Source of the DNA: Hydra vulgaris
Lineage: Eukaryota > Cnidaria > Hydrozoa > Anthoathecata > Hydridae
Length of the DNA stretch: 64,000 nt
Reading direction: 5' to 3'
Assembly: GCF_038396675.1 (NCBI RefSeq)
Contig: NC_088931.1
Location: 75,163,501-75,227,500, forward strand
Notes under the pieces: model-generated
What the model saw: the letters and a program-made list of their open reading frames with translations, nothing else
Databases searched by the model: none
Told to the model about the DNA's origin: nothing
Part shown: positions 57,899 through 64,000 of the stretch, in pieces
Layout of the letters: each line of letters begins with the position of its first letter
How positions within the stretch are numbered: the first letter of the stretch is position 1
Made by a program: the position numbers and the translations under genes

Positions 57899-60664
57899 CA
57901 TATAAATATTTGAATAATATTCAAATATAAACTAACAATAATAACTTCTAAGCTAGAGGGGTTACAAATTGTTAACTTTATACTTATAAATTTTATGTCA
58001 AACGGACATGTTGGTAGAACTTTTTACAAAGATTAGATTAAAGATTTAACACAAAAAAAATTTATTGTAGTAAATAGGGTATTTTTGAAAAAGAAAACAA
58101 TTCTCAAAAACAATTTACCATAAATGAAAAAAAAGTCTTCTTTTGATAAAGACTTCTCTAGTTCTTTGAATTTATCCATGTTATCAACTTTTTCCACGTC
58201 TTTTGTACCAACATTATTTGTTTGGTGAACTTCTCCAATAGGTCATTGATGCAAGTTAAAAGAGATACTGTTTTTTTTTTAAATCCTAAAATTACATATA
58301 AGAAAATTATAATTTCCATATTAAATTTTGTTTCACTTATTAAGCATATATAAATTACATATTATTTACATATAAGATATCAGTTTAAAATAAAATAAAA
58401 AGTAATAGTATAGAGCAAAAGTTTATGTGTTTCATCGATTGGGAAATTACTATTCATACATCGAACCAGTTTCTTTTCTTTAGATTTTGACTTTGAAAAT
58501 ACTGATTAGGAATTATTATTCTGTGATTTTGAGTATGATCTAGAGCTATGCACAGGTGAAAAGAGATTTTGATTGCGACTTAGGAATAGGCAAAAGTGAA
58601 CATGAGCCTGATCCAGACATTTGGATGGGTGAAAGTGAGAGCGAACATAATCTGATTTTGGAGACAGGTGAACAAGAACGTAATCTTAACTTATGGCTAG
58701 GTGAAAGAGACTCAGAACTTATTGGTGAAAAATAAACAGAAGAACAACCTTTACAAGATGTTGATTGTAAATACAGTTCTTGTTTTAAAACAAATTTACT
58801 TGACAAAGAAATAGTCTATGATATAATATTTTCAGAAGGTTTTTTAACCAATTCCACTTCTATAATAATATCAATAAAACTATTAACAAAGAAAAAACAA
58901 TATTTTTAAAACTGCAATTAACATTAGGTTGCAAAAAACATTTAAACAAAAAATCCAAAATTCAAATTCAAAATGTTTTGAAATTTGTCTTACTGTTAAA
59001 ATTATTAACCTTATTTTCATTCACTGCACATTTTCTTTCGCTTGATGAGGACAAAATATTGTTTCCAAACTCATATTCGCACAAAAACTTTTTCACCTAA
59101 AAGTTTTAATAAGTAGAAAAACTAAAAGAGTTAAGACAAATCAGGAAAAACAAAATCATTACCTTGTAATTTTATTTTTAAAAATTCAAATTTCTTTCAA
59201 GTAACTCAATTGGGAATTGCCTTTATATATTTTTCATCTTTTTGAGCAGGAGGCCAAACAACCATTGCTCATCTAAGGAAATCCAATGAAATGGAACAGC
59301 TGTTTCTGTCTCCCTAATTTTTCCAATTTTGTATTTGCTTGAAATTACAACTAATACCCATAAACCTTTCATTGACATCTTTGTATTTTTTATACTTGTT
59401 TATAATATTATAATAGTTTTTGTTTAAAAAACTGTTAAAATTATTAATTATTAAAGATATATATTAATTTCTTCTAAAAACAATTTTGGCTATAGTAAAC
59501 AGTAATAGACTTTACTATAAACACTTTATTAAATAATAATTTTTAGTAATACACTTTATTATAAATATTTAAATAAATGAAATAATTTTATTATTTATAT
59601 TTATAAATGTTTAAATAATAATATAAAAATCTTACCAAAAAGGTAAATTTTTAAAAATTCAATTTTTTAATGTTTAACATTGTAAAGTATATATTAAGTA
59701 TAGTGTCTATCTAATACTTCACAAAAGTACAAAAAAATCTTTCAAGGTTTATTATTTAGTTAAAGAGTGGATTGTAAACAAATTTTATATGTCAGGACAC
59801 AAACATGAAAAGACAAACCCTTCTTTATAAGCTAGACATACTGCTTTTCTTTGAAAATCTTTTTTGCTTGGACAAACATGTTTTTAAAGAATTTCTATAT
59901 TTCTAACAATGTTAAAGATTTTAGAGTCACATGGATCTTTAAAAACGCTTTTGTAAAAACAATTATTTAAAACGACACAGTTAAATTGATGGTCACCTAA
60001 TTTTTCGAGTGCCTGTGTATAAGAGAAACCAAGAGTCTTTAAATCATAAAAAAATCATGTTCGAATAAAAAAATAATTCTATGTGATTTAGCTTGAAAAT
60101 TTTGAAATAAGTTGTAATCAGTATTACAACTTATTTCAAAATTTTCAAGCTGTGAAAACCTTTTTAAAACTTGAGATAATGGACTTTGAAATTTGCGAAT
60201 GAACTTTTTAATTACTTGCAAATAGTTTTCAAATTTGAAAAAAGTGATTTTATCTATGTAGCAGTTAAAAATGCAAACATCTTCATGTAAATGAGATAAG
60301 CTGTGTACATTATTCATAGAAAAGTAGGACCATAAAATTCTTCTGATTTAACTACAAAGTAATTCAACAAATTTTTTGCATATTGAAGATAATTATTTTG
60401 GACAATCGCATTAGAATCTAGAAAAATTCTCATTGCTAGAGTTAAAGAAAGGAAAACCTTGAAAGGTTAAGGAGTAAAGACATCTTTTAAAACTAAAAAG
60501 CCAGTAAATAACAAAAATTGCCTAAACTCAGTGGCTTTCCACCTCTTTACTTCATATAAACTTCTTGATTGATGAGCAAACTCAGATGGACATTTACCAC
60601 TAAACTTTAACAAATTTTCCAATATATTCAACAATTGAGCAGAACCTAAACAAAATTTATATGG
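57563..60664. repeat. 3.1-kb tandem duplication, copy 2
   Basis: It begins at the junction where TTTATATGG (normally continued by TAAAGTGCC at 60665) is joined to the poly(A)-CTCTTATTTTAAC sequence of 54433. The junction has at most 1 bp of shared sequence. This copy is contiguous with the 5' part of the transposase gene to its right. Confidence 0.93.
58480..59375 (-). pseudogene. Accessory ORF of CMC-like element, copy 2
   Basis: The same content as copy 1 at 55380-56280: an N-terminal KGLWVLVVISS block and, after an apparent intron, a Ser-rich ORF (58806-58546). It lies just downstream of the transposase in the same orientation. Confidence 0.35.
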
Positions 60665-61876
60665 TAAAGTGCCTTTGGTTAGAAAAATAAGTATTCTTTT
60701 AACAACACCAAGACATACTAAATGCATATAATCCAAGACAAAACTGTCAACACAACTAACATTAAAATCTATTAATATGCTACGACATATTTGATGGGTA
60801 TTAGCATACCAATACTATTTGAATAACTTGTTAGTACGAGGCACACAAATTGTGTTATTTAAAATCATTCTAAACGACTTGTACTTACCTTTAATTTCAC
60901 ATTTTTCACAACTAAAATAACCTGTGTGACTTTTAACACATTTCAGATATTGCCTAGCAGGAGCATCACAAATAAATGCACAGATTTCAACCAACAAATT
61001 AACTCCATCTTTATCATAATCATATGCTTTTAAATTCACAAATTCAATTAAAAAATCATATAAAAAATCAATTAAATTTGTTGGTTTTTGGCTACCATAG
61101 AAAATTGCAACAATAAATGATGTAAGCTTACTAAACTGGCCTTACTAAAGTATAGGCCAAAATTGAGAGTTTGAAGATTTATGTAATGGCACACCGTCAA
61201 TGATTACCAGTTAAGATGATGTAGTTCTCAATTAGGAATACAGGATTCTCTCTGAAAGTTCAACTAATACTATTACTTAACCCTAAATAGATATACTGCC
61301 CACCACACTTTTTTTATGTCGAAACACAGCGTTGAGTCTTTAACAAAGTACGAGAAGATTTAGGCAAAGCTGCATGTTCATTGCATCTTAAAAGAGAAAG
61401 TAGCTCATTACTTGCTGTATGAGTAACTTTATTTTTAATCAAACATTTTTTAAGTTTAAAATAAAATATGTTTTTTTAGGGTCAAGTGCACTATTCCTCT
61501 CATCTATTTCTATTTCATTTTCGTCCCTACTTATAGAAGAACCAAGTTCACTGAAAGAATCAAGCTGACTGGAAGAATCAAGTTCGCTAGAAGAATAGTG
61601 TTGATTGGAAGAATCAAGTCGACTGGAAGAATCAAGTTCATTGGATAAATCAAAACGAACAGAAGAATCAAGCTGGCTCGAAGACTCTAATTGATTTAAA
61701 TGATTACTACAATTCAAAGAACCAAGCTGAGTGTATAAATCTTCTATGTAGCATGGTTTTTGTTTGCTCGTATCATTTTTTTCCAATTCAAACTTTTTTT
61801 CAACAAAATCTTCATCTTTGTCACTCTCGTATAGAAATTGTCTTAATAAATTATCTTTTCTTCTCCATTTTTTCAT
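59719..61876 (-). pseudogene. CMC/EnSpm-like transposase gene, full but broken
   Basis: Reading on the minus strand. The N-terminal ORF 61876-61439 is acidic with SSxLDSS tandem repeats. A THTASNELLSLLRCNEHAALP block near 61400 follows, then CAFICDAPARQYLKCVKSHTGYFSCEKCE (61039-60815) with paired Cys. Next come MDYMHLVCLGVVKRILIFL and RWKATEFRQFLL (60736-60467), a YAKNLLNYFVVKSEEFYG block, and NNVHSLSHLHEDVC (60317-60039). These are the ordered blocks of a repeated animal transposase family that I associate with CMC/EnSpm (from memory). Frameshifts and stops separate most blocks, and a 29-bp hairpin insertion (60090-60151) breaks the C-terminal part. Confidence 0.7.
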
Positions 61877-61879
61877 TTA

Positions 61880-62300
61880 TTCTTTTCTGCTCATTTTCTC
61901 AATTTCTTTTTGAAATACCTTCTATTAAAGTTTCGGACCTAAACGCAACAGTTTAACAAATAAAATTTGATAATTGGTTTCTTTAAAAGACGACCTTAAA
62001 CTCACGTCACGCAACGACTGAATAAGTCTTTTTAAAGTTTTTTTCGCTGAGTGGTTACATTATAATCTATATCTGTAAAGTATGTAGCATCTCCTATAAA
62101 ACATTATATTTTTAATTTTTAATTAAAAATAAAAATAAATTCTAGCAAATCTTTTTAACTTTGCTTTTTAATTTATTTTATTTTATCATTTTAATAGAAA
62201 AAAGTGAATTTTTTGAATTTTTTAAAAATTGATTTTTATTTTTTTTTTATTTTTTTGTTCTTTCTTTAAATGTTTTACAACATTAGTCGTTTTACAATTA
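61880..62300. other. Upstream flank of the CMC-like gene; no gene
   Basis: The minus strand carries CACTCAGCGAAAAAAACTT near 62056, which resembles the ACAGC(A/G)AAAT ends at 53221 and 54708 and could be the 5' terminus. Otherwise AT-rich. Confidence 0.35.
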
Positions 62301-62358
62301 TAATAACTTCAATAATATAATAGAATGATTACAAGATTAATTAAGTTTGTAAGAGGAA

Positions 62359-62407
62359 GAACGCGGGATCTCGTAGAAGACCTTAAGGTCTTGGCGTCAA
62401 GAACCGC
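62359..62407 (-). other. LINE 3' UTR hairpin motif, copy 4
   Basis: AAGACCTTAAGGTCTT (62377-62392) is a perfect 16-bp palindrome flanked, on the minus strand, by GCGGTTCTTGACGCC and CTACGAGATCCCGCGTTC. It lies about 140 bp after the LINE ORF2 stop. Confidence 0.75.
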
Positions 62408-62541
62408 TTTGTTTTTTAACAACATCGTTACATTTATTGTGTTAAATATACATATATTCCCGTCGAAAGTAAAAATAGATAAACGTAAAAGATATATAGC
62501 ATTCATATATGTAAATACTAAGAATTGAATTATAAAAAATT

Positions 62542-63680
62542 TTACTTTATAAAAATTAAAAATACATATAGTATGTTATCGATAGATAAAATTATCTGTT
62601 TAAGTTTTCTTTTAAATGTGTTGTAATTCCACTCTTGAGTAAAATCAAAATATTTCAAAACAATTTTGTTCCATAAAAAAACTCCTCGATAAGAGATACG
62701 AGATCTACCAAAATTTGTATGCGACAAAGGTTGTTGGATAAAGTTTTCATTTCGAAGATAGTATTTGTTTTTTCTTTTTTTTATGTGAGTATAAATAATA
62801 AAAAGGATAAGGAAAAGTGATAGTTTTATATTTATGCCTAAAGCAAAGAATATTATATACATTAAGTTGATATAAATTAAGAATATTCATTTTAAGTAAA
62901 AAAGGCCTGGCACGAGTAAAACGGTCGTTAAAGTTTATAAGACGTGCAATATGCTTCTGTTGACGATAAAGAAGTTCTAGCATACTTTTATTTGCACCAC
63001 CCCATGCAGTATTAGCATAATTATTATGGCAATGAATAAATAAGTAATATAATTAAATTAAAGTATATATATTTAAAAAAGGTCTTGATTTGAACAGCAT
63101 TCCTATACTTCTAGCATTTTTATTGTTTAGGTTGTTAACATGATTTTTCCACGTGAGGTTTTCATCAATCTAAACAAGAAATTAGTAACTTTAGCTCTCT
63201 TTATTTCAGTATTATCAATATACAAGGAAGGTATATTCGAAAATAGATTTTTTTTTGAAGCTGGGCAAAAGAGGATTCATTTAGTTTTTTTGATATTTAT
63301 TGATAGTTTGTTTGGCTATTTATTGACAGTTAGAAATTTTAATAATTTCACTATTCATTTTGTTGAATAATGTTGGTAAGTTATCGTCAGTTAAAAAAAG
63401 ATTTGTGTCATCGGCAAACATAATTGTTGTCAAGTTTGATGCATTATAGAGATCATTAACATAAATTTAAAAAAGCAAAGGTATGGATCCTTGTGGAACT
63501 CCGCATGATATATTTAATAAATTTGATGATGAAGTTGAATCTGTTTTAGCAAATTGTTTCCGATTTTTTAAATAGTTTTTTAATAATAATAATACATTCC
63601 CTGTGATTTCATAGAGTTGTAGTTTTTTTTAAAAAATTTCGTGATCAATAGTGTCAAAAGCTTTTGTTACGTTATATTAT
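62542..63680 (-). pseudogene. LINE (CR1/L2-like) ORF2, RT to C-terminus
   Basis: On the minus strand: a KAFDTIDHEIF block (63640-63670), an ISCGVPQGS block near 63500, a decayed FADD block near 63410, a VTNFLF block near 63180, and LLYRQQKHIARLINFNDRFTRARP. The C-terminal ORF 62862-62542 includes YYLRNENFIQQPLSHTNFG. It matches the LINE fragment at 14625-15388 block by block, including the 3' hairpin, so both are copies of one family. It is 5'-truncated near 63680. Confidence 0.8.
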
Positions 63681-63689
63681 GTAATATTG

Positions 63690-64000
63690 TTTCTTTTTTG
63701 TTTGTTTGTTTGTTTGTTTATAATATAATAAAGAAAAAACTAGCATAGAAAAAATAAACGTAAAAACAAATATTAGTCACACAAAGAAGTTAATCAAAAA
63801 TAAATAAAATAGATTTGGCAACTTAATTTGAAAAAACTTAAAAGTTTTTTTATTTTCGTTCGGGAATTAGGTAAACAACGTTCGTACAAAATATTTGCTA
63901 TTTTAATCATGGATTTAAAATGGATCCACTGCAGTCATTATCACATCTTTCATTGTTTATGTTTTTAAATTAAAAAAATATGCAGCGTTTTCTTTACTTT
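63690..64000. other. No gene seen
   Basis: A short (TTTG)n run at about 63697-63720; otherwise AT-rich. Confidence 0.5.

Overview
The window is very AT-rich eukaryotic DNA, dense in (TA)n microsatellites and in decayed transposable elements. The mixture is CR1/L2-like LINE fragments, Penelope-like elements, a short-LTR Ty3/gypsy element, Tc1, hAT, CMC/EnSpm-like elements and many MITEs. Together with an animal-type plant-like peroxidase, it suggests a hydrozoan cnidarian, most likely Hydra. I infer this from protein and repeat resemblance only; no database search was possible.

Positions 1-5112 form an essentially perfect inverted repeat: two 2449-bp arms around a 214-bp spacer. Each arm carries one intact, intronless 362-codon haem peroxidase gene of the ascorbate-peroxidase-like family. 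The two genes are transcribed away from the centre. They are the only clearly intact host-type genes in the window. Part of the spacer matches a dispersed repeat at about 18.73-19.03 kb. That match runs from the left arm into the spacer without a break, so the left arm looks ancestral and the right arm looks like the inverted copy.

From 5.1 to 13 kb there are transposase-like pseudogenes, a 120-bp-period satellite and a complete LTR retrotransposon (8988-12881, GTTTT target duplication, integrase core deleted). From 13 to 28 kb there are foldback and LINE debris, a tRNA-like SINE head, microsatellites, a ZMYM1/hAT-like remnant, a broken HECT E3 ligase gene with its catalytic-Cys exon, and a nearly full-length transposase pseudogene (24.47-26.13 kb).

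A 2.4-kb element at 28684-31116 has CCCAG termini and is packed with AACGTT-type motifs. From 31 to 38 kb lie a LINE 5' half (ORF1 and endonuclease), a dead Tc1 copy and LINE 3' fragments. From 38 to 41 kb there is a cluster of palindromic MITEs with CCCAGC termini and 2-bp target duplications. From 42 to 49 kb there is a TA-flanked 1.13-kb MITE, two Penelope fragments in opposite orientation, and a LINE split by a 1.9-kb foldback hAT element with an 8-bp duplication. From 49 to 64 kb there are hAT and MITE remains, a minisatellite-bearing element, a 3.1-kb tandem duplication covering the 3' half of a CMC/EnSpm-like transposase pseudogene, and a last LINE fragment.

Inverted structures recur at every scale, from the 5-kb palindrome, through foldback transposons, to at least eight 15-29-bp near-perfect hairpins with 0-6-nt loops. 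This is the most distinctive property of the window.
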